A stretch of DNA of 64,000 bases from Hypholoma sublateritium FD-334 SS-4 (taxonomy: Eukaryota > Basidiomycota > Agaricomycetes > Agaricales > Strophariaceae): positions 588,644 to 652,643 of the forward strand of contig KN817525.1 of assembly GCA_000827495.1 (NCBI GenBank), in the 5' to 3' direction. Shown one piece after another: positions 44,282 to 59,865 of the stretch. Positions within the stretch are counted from its first letter, which is position 1. Every line of letters begins with the position of its first letter. The notes beneath the pieces are model-generated. The model saw nothing but the letters and a program-made list of their open reading frames with translations, was not told the DNA's origin and made no database searches. The position numbers and the translations under genes were made by a program.

Positions 44282-47200
44282 CTATTGTTCCTCCTCCCAT
44301 TGCACTGCCTGAACCGCCAGCTCATGGACTCGTACAAACACATCTGCAAGATCAAGTTCACCAAGCGCATCCTGCTCCGCGTTATAGTCGTTGATCATTG
44401 CGTCTACCTGCTCCGCAGACATCCCGGGCCAGCGCGAGGCGATTTCTTCTCTTTGGGGAATCATCAATGCCTCATTAGGATCCACAAGAGGCCCGTCGTC
44501 CCGTTGCAGTGCGGAACAAAGGGTTGCAAACAGCGCTGTACTTTGATAGCGGTCGTTCAATTCATCGTCCGAGACGTCATCTGTCCTTAGGATGCTTTCC
44601 CAGCTGAGAGAGAGATTAGAGATTTAGTTGAACATTTGGTAATTATACTTACTCGTCGTGAAGGTACACACGTCGCCATACAGTTCTGCAAGCAGAAAAT
44701 TTGCGCGCTTCTGGTAGATTCTGGTAAGGATTAAACTAATGAGGACACCTTCTGAATTGCAAGAATGAAAAACGCACGGTCGCTGATTGCAGAAGATGAA
44801 CGCTTGTGGCATAATTCTCAACGGAANCTGTGTTGTCTTTCAGAGTAAGAAGCTCTATGACATCTTCTATTGACAGGGCCTTCCCCTGGAGGAGTTGGCG
44901 TAGTATGTCTTTGAAAATCTTGCGAAACAGAAAAGATTAGGTGGTGAGATGTTAAGAGGAGCCTGCAACTTACATGTACAAAAGATGCTTTTGCCGCAAG
45001 GTTTTCTCCCTGTGCTTTCAGGATTGTATCAACTTGTCCTTCTGTAGAATGTCGCGACCGAGATTGGAGAAGCGCTGAACGGAATTCTTCCAAAAGACGC
45101 TCGTGTACACTGACAAAATCAAGACCGTGGTGGAACGCTGAAAATCGTGGTGATCAAAAGACTTTCCGATGAATCATGCGAATGGGACACACCGTCCATT
45201 ACGGACTCATCCTGCGACATATTTGAATCTTGAGTCTGTGCCAAATATGACAATTTTCCAATACTGAGCATTAGCTACGGGACAAGAGTCAGTAAGCAGA
45301 ATGAGATTAGTCGCGCTGGAAAATTCTGACATGTTTTGCCTCCAGATTCGTCGCTGTTTGAGCGTCATCCAGTAGAGCTGAGGCTGCTGATCCATAGCTT
45401 GCCCTCTCGATATCTCGTATCCACGAAATGGCGATATTCGGATATTGCCTAAAGAAAGCATCGATGTAAGCTGCTCTTTTGGCCTCCTGGTCAAACATAG
45501 TGCGGACTTCGCCTATCAGGGAAGAAAAGGTGAGGATGAAGGACCGGATGAAAGAAGAACGGCGAACCATGTTGGATATACCAGTGAAAGAGTTCATTGC
45601 TGAAGTCTTCCTTGAATAATTGTATATACGACTCTATTCTCGCGGCATTGGGATTTTCATCTGACGGATAGACGCTATCGCGATGGCACAAGGCGACAAG
45701 GCTTGCAAAATCGTGGTATTTCTCGGCAAGACTAAATGCTGAATCGGCATGTCCGCATCTCCCTGAAAAAGATTTGAACAACGATGTTACAAAAAGAAAC
45801 GAGATACTTACGCAAGGTTTCAAGTACTTCAGGTCTCAGTGTTGCGAATCTCTGTTGAAGCTCATTCAAATCTTGTTGGTTGTCTTTTCCGGTGCTGAAA
45901 TGTTAGAATTCTGTTAGACGCTACATCCACGGCCTTAAGGCCACTATTATTTACCTGAAAAGCCAGTCCAGTCTCTCTTTGATGGACTCGAACAAAACCG
46001 CAGCAAGCAGAGGCAGCTGATTAACCAGATCATTTTCCTTTGAGCGTCCAGACTGTCCCAGTGAGGGCTCCACAGCTTTGGTTGTGAAATCAAATAGAGA
46101 CAGAACGGAATCTATGACGCTGGGCTTGCATGTCCAAGGGTTGATCATTGGGAGTTCGATGCCGTAAACCTCTAGGTTAAATACTCGGTATTGTGATGCC
46201 GATTGAAGAATCGTCTAGATAGAAATGTCAGTGAAATCCACGCCGTGTTGAAGCCCACATACAACAACGATCCTATTAGCCTCCGGCAACATTGCGATGA
46301 GGTTCTTGCCAGATGATCTGCTTTCTTCATTTACAATGTCGGCGACCTTTTTCAACAATTTCCCAATGTCACCAACATAAGAACGGAAGAAACTCCTCAT
46401 CACGTCTTCATGGTGCCCGTTCCCAATTTCGGACATTAGTTCGACAACTGCCTCCTTGAGAACGCTATGTGAACGTGATGTTCTGGAAGACGTAAGAACG
46501 TTGTAGCACCGTTTGAAACAGTGGAACTGACGATAAAAATTGGTTATAATTAAGCCATAATTGATGAGAGCTGTAGAGCTTTTCTGCATCTGTTGCTAGC
46601 TTTTGGCGGCTTGTACGCGACATCTGTTTCGAAAAATTCTTAGTCTTCTCTGCCATACTTGCAAATGCTGCGGTCCTGACCTTGACTAGGACGCCATTTT
46701 CGTTGATAAACCCAATGAGCCAGCTAAGTCTTTCTTTGCGCCCAGTCAGTTGTGTCGTCATGTCCGGACTTTGCCGTACGACTTCTGGATCTAGAGCCGG
46801 GTAGACATTCAATACTGTGTTTGAGCATCTAGGTGAACGTAAACCAACCAGATTTGAGGACAGCTTGGCTAAGCTGCTCCGCTCCTTGCATCAATGCATC
46901 TTCATTCAACTCAGGAGGAAAGCTGAATTTGAGGGGATTCTAAGAAGTGTTATTAGGGAAGTGTTATAGTGCGTATGACAGCGAAGCTTTACCACCGGAG
47001 AAGAACCATAAAGGATTGCTTGCATCATAGTCGACTTGACTAGGTTAGTATGGCCAGTTCTGATGTATCAAAGTATGATGAGCAATGTAACAACCACGAC
47101 GCATGGAATATACTCACTCTGGTTTGAATGCATTGATTTTGTCAAGGTCCAGGGATACTTTCATCATCGTGGTAGCGGTCAATATTAGAAGGAAGTTAGA

Positions 47201-48891
47201 TGATAAGTTAACTCCTAGACCAAGAGTTCTATCTTTGATGATTTTCAATTCAAGTCGGTCCCGATATTCCGAGCCTGAATCAAGGATGTTAGCGTATAAG
47301 AATCCAAAGACGGAGTGATGACAACCTCGAGCAACGAAAGCAATAGCGTCGCCGAATTGGACGCTGACGACGGATCCGCCATATATTGGCTGCAGCCGAG
47401 GGTGAACAGGGGGACCGGGTCTGCTTGTCTACGAATCGACCTCAGTATTGGCAAATTAGCCAGGTATTTCAACTTTACTGTTTGGTAAGGAACATTCTTC
47501 AAATTCCTGACAACAATTGTCGATCCCAGGACTTCCAATTCGGCAAGTGCATACAGCCGCCTGAAGTCATCGGTAATTTCCTTGCCAGAATAAGAGACCA
47601 GCACGGCAAGATTGTCACCACTTGTACGACAATCATCAGTTCATGGCGGATCGAAAATAAATAATTCGTACTCCAGATATGCGAGGTCAGAAAGCTCCAG
47701 ATCCTCGCATGACTGCAGGCCATTGCTAAACATCTTTTCCACAACTTTGTCCGACAGAAGAGATGTTAGATCTTCATCCATGACTGGCTCTTCCCAGCCT
47801 TCGGATTTTAGCGACCATTGCTGAATACGACCGTTGGCAAGTGCCCAGACATCCCTATCACCCGAAACTGAAGAAGGGCCAACTGCAACAGCATGAATAT
47901 GTTTAAGGCTGTCTTTCACATCCAGATAAGATGTCGACGCGGCGGATGGAAGGAAGAATGAGGTTAGCCTTGAGAAAGTGTGAGTCGGAGCAGGTCTTGC
48001 AAAAATATGGACCGATATGTGGTATTTGCCTCCGGTGGAAGTGAGGATAAGGCGATATAAAACCCCGTAGGACGTAGAAAGGATGTATGTTTGGGCCTTT
48101 ACCGTGGTAAGAATTAAAATATTGAGAGATATGCAGAACCTACATCGGCGCGGACGAGGTTTGTGACCTCTTCATCGTATTCCATATCCTTCAATTGAGA
48201 CGCGACATAATTTTCCCCGCCGGCGAGTCCAATGCCTATACTATCCCAGAACCTGATCTGTCCATCTGCTGAGACAAGAATTAGTCCAGGTTCGCGTGTA
48301 GAACCCTGTGGAACAAGAGTGTGAAATGGTGGCCGAGGTGACCTCGTATCCTGAGGACACGAGAAGATATAACACGTCGGTATTCCCTTTATTGCCTTGG
48401 GCGAGCCAATTAGAATCACTCCGAGAAGAAGATATAAAACATAACACACTTGTGCGTGTTGCCACACAAAACACGTCTGTACGGAAGTTACAAGCGCGAA
48501 TCCTGTCACCGTGTCGATTTCTCCAGAGTACGGATCCTTGTTGAAATCTAATACAGTCGATTAAGAACGACGGTGGCATTTTGGAATACGCAGACGCACC
48601 TGAGGTTCGTAGCACTTGCTTAACTTCCAGCGGTAGATTTGCGTAGATTGAAACAGAAATCTCGTCTGTCTTGGCAAAAATAACATCTCCGCCAATTCTG
48701 GAGAGACTTCTGTCGGTCATAATGGACGCTCTGTCGTCGATGTCCATAGCAGACGTGACTGAAGCCGAGTCATTGATGAAAGAAGGGGTTGCAGCCAGCC
48801 GGTGGGTTCTCTGTACTCGCGAGGGAGATTGTCCTCTATGTTGCAGCCTTGAGGACCGACGAGGGGCTGGGGATGGGGAAAATGTGGCCAT
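44282..48891 (-). CDS. NUP133: Nuclear pore protein Nup133
   Basis: Nup133 is a structural nucleoporin of the Y (Nup84/107) complex. I start at ATG 48889-48891: MATFSPSPAPRRSSRLQHRG, a basic, disordered N terminus. A beta-propeller-like region follows, with SVLWRNRHGDRIRACNFRTD, PTCYIFSCPQD, REPGLILVSADGQIRFWDS and GDRDVWALANGRIQQWSLKS. The C-terminal half is alpha-helical (WLIGFINENGVLVK; AAYIDAFFRQYPNIAISW; YHDFASLVALCHRD) and ends MINDYNAEQDALGELDLADV. Spacing and order match fungal Nup133: propeller, then helical stack with the conserved YxxFxxLxxLC-type block. The gene has many short introns and one unresolved base (44827). Homology rests on pattern across the length, not on a single diagnostic motif. 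Confidence 0.8.
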
Positions 48892-49060
48892 GGTTATAGA
48901 CGATTGTACTTCCAAGCCACAAACGCGCTCCTGCACTCAAACTTATTCCTTATTTGGAAGAGAATTGTTGATGTCTGTGACCTTCTGTGACAAACACTGG
49001 CCGAAAATATACTTTCCTCCTCTTCTTTGCCTCTTCTATAAACTCCTACTTCGTTGACTC

Positions 49061-50102
49061 CTACTTCTTGTGCGCTATGACAACATCTACTTTGTACGGG
49101 TACTCAAAAATTCCTTCCGCTTTGTTGATCCAAACCTTCTCTGCCCCATCATCATCGACGATCTTTCGAATTGCATCTTGAACTGTAGCCTTTTTATCCT
49201 GGGGCAACACGGCGATGTAGCTTTTGCTAGACGCTCTGTCAACCACACTCTCTTTGGTTCCTTGAATGTGGTAGCTCCATGACTTTTGTTCATGTGGTTG
49301 GAAATACTTCTGGTACGAGGCTGTGTCAAAGGTTTGTCTCCAATAACCGTGCCGGAACTGAGGAGTTCCCTGTTCATGTGTTTCTATGAGATCTCTGATT
49401 TGTGCAACCCATTTGGCGCCATCCCTTTTTCCGGGGAAAACTTTCGTTACTTTTCCACCTATACTCATTGAGATACTCACCTGTCCTCTAGGTTCCAAAT
49501 AAGCGCGAGTGTTCCATTCGGTTTGAGGATGCGAGCAAATTCAGCTGACGCTTTTTCGTAATCCGGGCACCAGTGGTAAGCCTATTCTATCGTCTTTAAT
49601 GACTGAGTATGCAAATAATATGCCACTTGCCTGCGCTATCACTATTAAGTCAGCCCACCCGTCTTCAATGCCTGTGGCATCAAAATAGCCTTCGGCAATC
49701 GATATCCTGTCGTCCTTCACTTTTTGCTCGAAGACGCTCCTCATCCCTTCGCTAGGTTCTATGGCCTGCAACTCTTTGATCCGCGAATTCCATTTTGGGT
49801 CTGCCAAAACAGCACGCGTGAATATTCCGGTTCCAGCGCCAATCCTACCGTGAAGGGCCTGAGGATCAATCTGGAATCGTAGAAACAAACCAGGTGACAA
49901 ACTCGGCAATATTTATTAGGCCTGACTCCTTCAAAGACTCCCGAATATAGTCAAGCGAAAAGGGTTGGTACGACGGTCGAATCCTGTGATTGGGATATCA
50001 GCTTGGAATTATGGGATTTTCGTCCAATAGTTCTTACCGATCATATAGTTCATTGGTTCCGGTTCCAAATCCACTTTGAGCAACTTTGTGTACGGCTGTC
50101 AT
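49061..50102 (-). CDS. Class I SAM-dependent methyltransferase
   Basis: The ATG at 50100-50102 gives MTAVHKVAQSGFGTGTNELY, then IRPSYQPFSLDYIRES. Motif I is GRIGAGTGIFTRAVL (around 49820). Motif II/III region: IKELQAIEPSEGMRSVFEQK, then GYFDATGIEDGWADLIVIAQ, the post-I/IV region AYHWCPDYEKASAEFARILK, and PNGTLALIWNLED. The C-terminal part (FRHGYWRQTFDTASYQKYF) is a substrate-side cap. The order fits the fungal Crg1/Tmt1-like group of small-molecule methyltransferases of about 300 residues. Substrate is unknown. It lies 169 bp upstream of NUP133 on the same strand and diverges from the amino acid permease. Confidence 0.85.
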
Positions 50103-50717
50103 CTTGTATATTGGTCGGCTGCTGAGGACCAGTGAGGGCAATAAAGTAGCAAAGGTATAGAGATCATGATGTTTGCCATTTGGCGCTTTATCAGGCCTGG
50201 ATATCGGATGATGACATATCGGATCACCGGTAATTACGCGGCTACGCCTCCGAAATTATTCTTGACGCGTCCAGAGAAGTTGGACTGTGTTGGCTACCTC
50301 TGCACACCATCAACGTTCAACGTTCAACGTTCAACCCTCATCGACTCATCGACCATTGCAGACCGAAATTGCCAAAACTCTACCGTACCTCCTTCCTCTG
50401 AATTTCATCAGAAACGTGTCTCCAACTTTGAAATGACTCGAATTCGTGCTCCTATCTTCCTCGTTCTCACTCTCCGACAGTTTTCAGCAGCCCAGAATAC
50501 CTAGAAATGCATCACTTACTGCATCACTTTTGAAGTTTTCAGCTGGGTAAAATAATGGATAGTTACCTCAATGCCTGCATCCGGGGAAGCTACGAAACTG
50601 GCCACCTTATCGTGTATTCTTCCACGCTACATAAGAAAGCTCAAGATGTATGTATTAATATCCTGACGATAAGCCTCTACTACTCGGGTCGTTTCCGACT
50701 TCTATCTACCTCTCAAC
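50103..50717. promoter_or_regulatory. Divergent intergenic region, methyltransferase / permease
   Basis: This 615-bp region holds both promoters. It contains a small tandem repeat at 50311-50335. No known transcription-factor site could be assigned, and no coding exon was recognised. Confidence 0.4.
50311..50335. repeat. 7-bp tandem repeat (CAACGTT)x3
   Basis: Three perfect head-to-tail copies of CAACGTT are followed by a partial copy, in the divergent promoter. Each unit contains the near-palindrome AACGTT. It may be a regulatory array or simple slippage. Confidence 0.75.
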
Positions 50718-52741
50718 ATGGCCGACGGTGCAGAATCTGTAAATGAGAAGACGGAAAACTTTCCAGATGTTCTCGGCAAAGAAGTTGAGGACGTTTTCAT
50801 AGAAAGAGCAGACCATGATTTCCACTATAAGACTCTTAGTTGGCAGGTAGGATCTCCTGGCTCTTGCTATTGTGTCCATTTTTTTAACTTGTCTGTGAAT
50901 TTCAAGTTCGTCAGCTTGCTGATGATTGCAGAAATTGTTAGCAATGGGCTCTTCTCTCTTCCTTCTGCTCTCGCCGTCGTAGGTACTGTTGCTGTCCCAC
51001 TTTCGTCGTTATAGTTTACTGACGCACTGTTACACAGGAATTGTCCCGGCTGTCATACTTGTGAAGGCAGTTTTACTTCCGACTGCCGAATTTGCTTCTT
51101 AGCACTAACAATTACAGATCGCGTTCCTGGGTATTTTTGGTCTCTTTACCGCGAAACTACTCATCGACTTCAAATTAAATCACCCCAATGTGCACACCAT
51201 GTGAGCTTTCAGCTGACCAGGCGTGATGGGAATCAAACTAATACTTTGTAGGGGTGACGCTGGCTTCATCATTGGAGGTCCAATCGCGCGAGAGCTTCTT
51301 GCCGCAGGCACTATAATCTTTGCGATATGTGGCACGGTATGAAGTGAAATTACATAGTGTTGTACGCTAGCACTAATCATCTGGATCACGCATTCACCTA
51401 GGGCTCCGAACTGTTGTCAGGCCAATTGGCCTTACAGAGCCTTTCCAATAATGGACTCTGCGGAATTGCCTTCCTTGGAATATTTTCAGCTGCTACCTTA
51501 GTTGTAGCCTTGCCTCGTACACTGGGAAGATTAAGCTGGCTGGGCCTCTTGAGCGCCATGACTATCACACTGTCTGGTATCGTCGCCATGATCGGAGCAG
51601 GTGTCAACCCCACGCCAGGAAGAGTGCTGAACGCAACGATTCCCGCCAATTTCTATCAGGCGTTCCTCGCAATCACCAACCCAGTGAGTCATATGTCGAT
51701 GATTACAGGTGAACTGTGCTGATACATCTTCAACGAAGGTTTTCGCTTATGCGGGTATGTCTTGATTTTCTATCCTCCTCCGCATATCCAGACTGTTCAC
51801 CATCTTCAATTCAACAGGGCATTTCATGTGAGATAACTTACACACCTTCCGGTACAATTTCTCATCGTTTAACTTTTCAGGTTTTTTATACTCATTTCTG
51901 AAATGCGCCGACCGCAAGATGCAATGAAGGTTTGTCCATCTGTTGTCGGAGACAAGAATCTCATTCAAACCTTTTGCTTCCAGGCTGCGTGGCTATTACA
52001 AGGCTTTTCGACAGTGTTCTACGTCGTTTTTGCGGTAGTCGTGTGAGCTCCCATGTTATGATGACAGACTTCATCGTTAACGTATATATCCTCCACAGGT
52101 ATGTATTTATCGGAAATACCGTTGCATCTCCTGCATTATTGTCCCTTTCGACGAAATGGGCAAAAGCCACGTGGGCAATCGCTTTGCCCAATTTTCTGAT
52201 GTTCGTATCTCTTCCTCGATCTACTTCAATTCACCTAGTGAAGCAGCTACTTACGGCATACTTAAATTATAGCGGTGGAGGATTGTACGCTCATACTGCG
52301 GCCAAACTCATTTTCGTTCGCGTTTTCCGACATACCCGACATATCTACACGCATACTTTGTTGGGATGGACAGTCTGGGCAGTCCTTTGCTTTGCTGCAG
52401 TCGGCCTCGCCTTTCTATTTGTGGTTGCCATACCCATATTTTCCTATTTAATAGGTATATCAGCAGCACTTTTCGCGTCCTGGTATACCTACGGTATTGC
52501 CGGTTTCTTTTGGATCCACGACACAAAGAGCGTAAATGGAGAATTATCCCGCCGTCCTGTCATGTTTATTCTCTCAGTGCTGACCATCCTGGCCGGAGCA
52601 TTTATATGCGTCGCTGGAACTTTCGTTTCTGTCAAGGTAAGTCGTGCTCAAAAATCGTGTTTTTTATACCAATTGAACCATACGCAGCTTATCATTGCTG
52701 CTCATGAAAGTGGGATTATTGGAAAGCCCTTTACCTGTTGA
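50718..52741 (+). CDS. Amino acid permease of the Aa_trans (AAAP) family, Mtr-like
   Basis: This multi-pass membrane transporter probably imports neutral amino acids. The ATG at 50718 gives a hydrophilic N terminus (MADGAESVNEKTENFPD, then HDFHYKTLSWQ). The first helix has the family signature AEIVSNGLFSLPSALAVVG. Further exons give AFLGIFGLFTAKLLIDF, GDAGFIIGGPIARELLAAGT, GIAFLGIFSAATLVVALPR, FFILISEMRRPQDAMK, YVFIGNTVASPALLSLS, SGGGLYAHTAAKLIFVRVFR and several more helices, ending HESGIIGKPFTC. About eleven transmembrane segments are expected. The order of conserved blocks matches Neurospora mtr-type permeases. All exons join in frame; exon borders within the first 500 bp are approximate. 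Confidence 0.88.
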
Positions 52742-53461
52742 CGGTAAGATCATCTCGTTCATGACGTACTGTATTCTATTTTTAACTCATTTATTGCACT
52801 CCAGAGGTCTACTGTAGTAAACATTTATTACGAAGTTCACATTCAACTCAAAGCCAGCCACTGCAACCATTTAGATAGGCCTGCGTGTTCATTCGGAGTG
52901 TAATCTAAAACTGGTTGGCTTGTCATAACTATAGATTCGTTCCTGAAAGATACAACGAGCAAAGAAACAGCCAGAAATCGTTGGTTTTGAATGGCCATAT
53001 TGTGGCACGATCGGAGAATTACTGGCGAAGGGACGGAAGTATACAATGGATAGATACGCATGAAAAAGGTGAAGTGAGAGTCATTCACGAGCGATTCTGG
53101 AGTCTGAATCGGCCGTTATTTTGCAGAAGTGCATTGCAGGGAATACGCAGAGAATATAAGCGGCATGCCTAGGCTGATGTCGTGGCACCTGCTAGTACTT
53201 TGGGAAATAGTAAGCACCTATTACGAACTTCACATGTACATGAACACCCGGCGCTCTAATGAGCTTGCGAATCCTTTCGGCGGGCAAAATTGTCATGGGT
53301 TTCTCGAATTCGTGACTCGATGGACTGAGAAGTAAATCTAGCTGCCTAAAGCCTATAAGAGGCCCTACCTTCAAACACGTTCCCTCCATCCTCCCTCCAG
53401 CTAGAAAACTAGATCCCTCACTTTATCAGCCTTGGATCAGTCTCTCTGCAACGAATTACCC
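52742..53461. other. Intergenic region before the reductase array
   Basis: No gene recognised. Small frames at 52915-53172 and 53129-53335 have no domain and no splice partners. It holds the permease 3' end and the promoter of the first reductase. Confidence 0.4.
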
Positions 53462-55098
<1,637 letters not shown>

Positions 55099-56036
55099 TT
55101 CGTGTTGCTGTATTTCTGGAAGCGGCGATCAGGACTAGAGGACCCTAGGGTACGAAAAAATTCATTCATTTCAAGAGAGCTGCACTCAATTATGGCGGCT
55201 CTAGATTTAGAGGGACCCAAATTTAGCGTGTCACTGTCTTCTCCAAGCCTTTTCTTTGTAGTTTTGGCGAATGGACTACCGCTCTGACTTGACTCTTTCA
55301 TTCTTAAATTTCATGTAAAACAAACTCGGGCTTTCTTGGATTGAGTGTTGTCAATAAAATCGTGTGTTGGTTATGATGAGGCTATGATGTCGAACATCAC
55401 ACTCGGGCTTGAACCTTGAAATGGCTTCGCTATCCTAGCAGTGTAGTAATTGTACATCACAGTCTAGGGAATTGTTTACTTACACCTATGTACTGCAAAT
55501 GTACTGAGCGTCGAAAGTGAGGGACTATCTACGCGAGCTACTATGATTTATAGTAGGAGTGTAAGTAGGTGAAGAGGAAGGAGAAGCGAACCGTGCAAAA
55601 TTTGGCAAAAACTGTGCGCATTACAGACTATGTAAGTATCTGATTACAGAGATAACCAAGTGTTGACTAAAGGGCTTAATAAACGGCACTGTAATCCGTT
55701 GAAGTCAAAAATCAGTGAGCTTGCGCGCTGAATAATCAGTTGGATATGTAAAAAAGGAAAACAAGATATAAAGATTAAGTAGCAGGTGGCGTGGTGCGAT
55801 AAGATCTGTATTCCGACGAAGTTCTCAGATTTATGACTCGACAGCCTATTTTGTGGCGACGTTCGGTCGCGGCGCGCGCAGGCGTTCTATGCCGACGGGA
55901 ATTCAATCTGGCTGGCTATGGGCTATAAGAAGCCCTGCTTTCACAATGATCTTCCCATCCTTCCTCCAGGATCCAGCTAGCAATCAGCCCTAACTCTGCA
56001 AGCCCGTAACCACCCTCTCTACTATAGCATATAAGC
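55099..56036. other. Spacer between reductase copies 1 and 2
   Basis: No coding exon was recognised. A 68-codon minus-strand frame at 55095-55301 begins with a true ATG but overlaps the reductase 3' end and has no domain. The region holds the terminator of copy 1 and the promoter of copy 2. Confidence 0.4.
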
Positions 56037-57644
<1,608 letters not shown>

Positions 57645-58006
57645 ACCCCATGTTGAGGGGAGGAAGCAGCTCCGAATTCAAGCAGATTTCTGAAACCGAA
57701 GGTTGCTGTACATGTACGTATTTACTGCAGTGGCTCTCTCAGTGGGCCACGGGGTATCACAAGGTCAAATGGTAGTCTGCGGCGTTGACGCAATAATCAC
57801 AGCGATTGCGCACGCTTTGAATGAATGACGTTTATCGCCCTATCGTACTCAATAATAAGCAGCGCCCCACCGGGTAGCTTCCGGAGGCTGAAGAAGTTGA
57901 GGTGTGCTAATTTTGCGTGTGCAACTCGGCCGCGAGAAGATATAAACGCCCGGCGAAATCTCACTGGGTTTCGTGGTATCTCACTGCATACTTTGTTGAT
58001 CAGATC
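57645..58006. promoter_or_regulatory. Spacer between reductase copies 2 and 3
   Basis: 362 bp containing the copy 2 3' end and copy 3 promoter. No coding exon. Base composition is still ordinary here; the rise in GC begins just downstream. Confidence 0.4.
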
Positions 58007-59765
58007 ATGGCGACCGAGCCCGTGCAGAAAAGCGCGCTGAATATCGTGATGGTGCGCACTATGTATTTCCTGGACGTGCGATCCCCGTGTTGATGTGCGG
58101 TCCATGGCGGCGCAGGGCGCGATGACCTTTGGCGAGCCCGGGAAGGAGGGCGCGCGGGTGCACGATATCAAGGACGTCGAGGCGATCCTCGATGCGTTCA
58201 GGGCGCACGGGCACACGGAGGTGCGCAGGGCTCTCATCGCTCTCGTTAATATTTAATGTATATGGTAGATCGACACCGCGCGCACGTACGCGGGCGGCAC
58301 GAGCGAGGCGTACCTCGGCAAGATCGACCTGCTTGCGAAGGGGTTCAAGATCGAGACGAAGCTCGCGCCGCACAAGGTTAGCTTCTTGTGCGCTTGGTGT
58401 TTAGATTCGGTATTAGCGCCGGCGGGTGTACATGCTGAAGTGATTTGCAGAATTTGGCGGAGCCGATCACGCACGATGCTGAGGTGCGCTTGAGGGCGCG
58501 CGGGTGCGGATTGCGCGCGCGCGTGCTCATATGATGCGGTTTGTTTTATTATGCAGGGCGTGAGGAGGCACCTGTTCGCGTCGCTGAAGGCGCTGAATGT
58601 CGAGTAAGCGTAGCGCGCGATGATACTTTGATGACTGATTCCGACTGAATATGCTTAGGACGCTCGAGATGTGGTACCTACACGCGCCGGACCACAGCGT
58701 GCCGTACGAAGAGACCTTCAAGGCCGTCGACGCGCTCTACCGCGAGGGCCTTTTCCGGCGGCTCGGGATCAGCAACTACTCCTCGTGCGTCCCCCCCTGC
58801 GTGCGCCGATAACTAAGCATAGGCAAGGGCGCTGACGCATGTATGGCGCATTGCTGCAGGTGGGAGGTCGCGGAGATCGTGGGCATCTGCCGCGCGAATG
58901 GGTACGTGCAGCCGACGGCGTATCAGGGGATCTACAACGCGGTGCACCGCGCGGTCGAGCCGGAGCTGCTCCCGTGCCTGCGCAAGTTCGGGATCAGCTT
59001 CTACGAGTTCAACCCCTGTGCGTGTCCTTTTTTTTGTGCCCGTGCGCGCCGCTGACGCGCGGGCGTGTGGGTAGTGGGCGGCGGGTTTTTCACGGGGCGG
59101 TACGGCGCGATCGACGACGTGCCGGAGGCGGGGTCGCGCTTCGACCCCGCGCGGAACCAGGGGAGGGTGCGTAGCTGCTACGCGCCTGGTGTTCGGTGCT
59201 GATATCTTTAACGCAGAACTACCGCAACAGGTGCGCCTGCTCTTCCACTCAAAATTAAGCGCCCGTCGCGTGCAAAAGTCACTGTTGATGCTGACACCCA
59301 ACCACGCCCGGGAAGGTACTGGAACGCGCCGTACTTCGCCGCCCTCGCGCGCATCCGCAGCGCGGCGGACGCGGCGGGGCTGACGCTCACGGAGGTCGCG
59401 CTGCGCTGGGTGACGCACCACAGCCTGCTCAGGCGCGCGCACGGCGACGCGGTGATCATCGGCGCGTCGCGGTTGGCGCACATCGAGGAGGTAAGCTGTT
59501 CCGCTTTTTGCTGCTTTTGTGTGTGTGTTGTGCGCAGGGCTGACTTGGTGCGTGGGTGGGGGTAGAATTTGGTGGATTTGGAGAAGGGGCCGCTGCGTGA
59601 GTCCTGCTTTTTCGAGGCGTGGGTGGCTGGCTGGCTGACGGGTGTGCGCGCGCTGCAGCGGATGAAGTGGTGCAGGCACTGGACGAGGCGTGGCGCGCGG
59701 TCGAGCCGTACACGACGCGGTACTACAGGCCGTCGCCGCTCGCCGCATCCTCCGTGCTCAACTGA
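58007..59765 (+). CDS. Aldo/keto reductase, tandem copy 3, GC-rich (AKR7-like)
   Basis: Start MATEPVQKSALNIVM, then GAMTFGEPGKEGARVHDIKD. Catalytic residues: EIDTARTYAGG (Asp, Tyr), IETKLAPHK (Lys), MWYLHAPD (His). Then [91 protein letters not shown], the 14-nt exon (59217-59230), YWNAPYFAALARIRSAADAA and GASRLAHIEE. The C terminus (YYRPSPLAASSVLN) is longer than in copies 1 and 2. Third codon positions are strongly GC-biased: 49 of 60 bases in 59341-59400, against 31 of 60 and 30 of 60 in like-placed lines of copies 2 and 1. Intron positions are shared with the other copies, so it is an old duplicate, not a recent transfer. Confidence 0.9.
59217..59230 (+). other. 14-nt microexon of reductase copy 3
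   Basis: Flanked by ACGCAG and GTGCGC, it encodes N-Y-R-N-(R) and leads into YWNAPYF after an intron ending GGAAG. Conserved in length and phase with copies 1 and 2 despite the very different base composition. Confidence 0.75.
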
Positions 59766-59865
59766 TAATGATAACATGGATTGTGTGGATTATGTACAAT
59801 TGTAACAAAAAATACTTCGAGCGTGGATGATAAGAGCACACATTTTATGACATAACACCCCTCAA

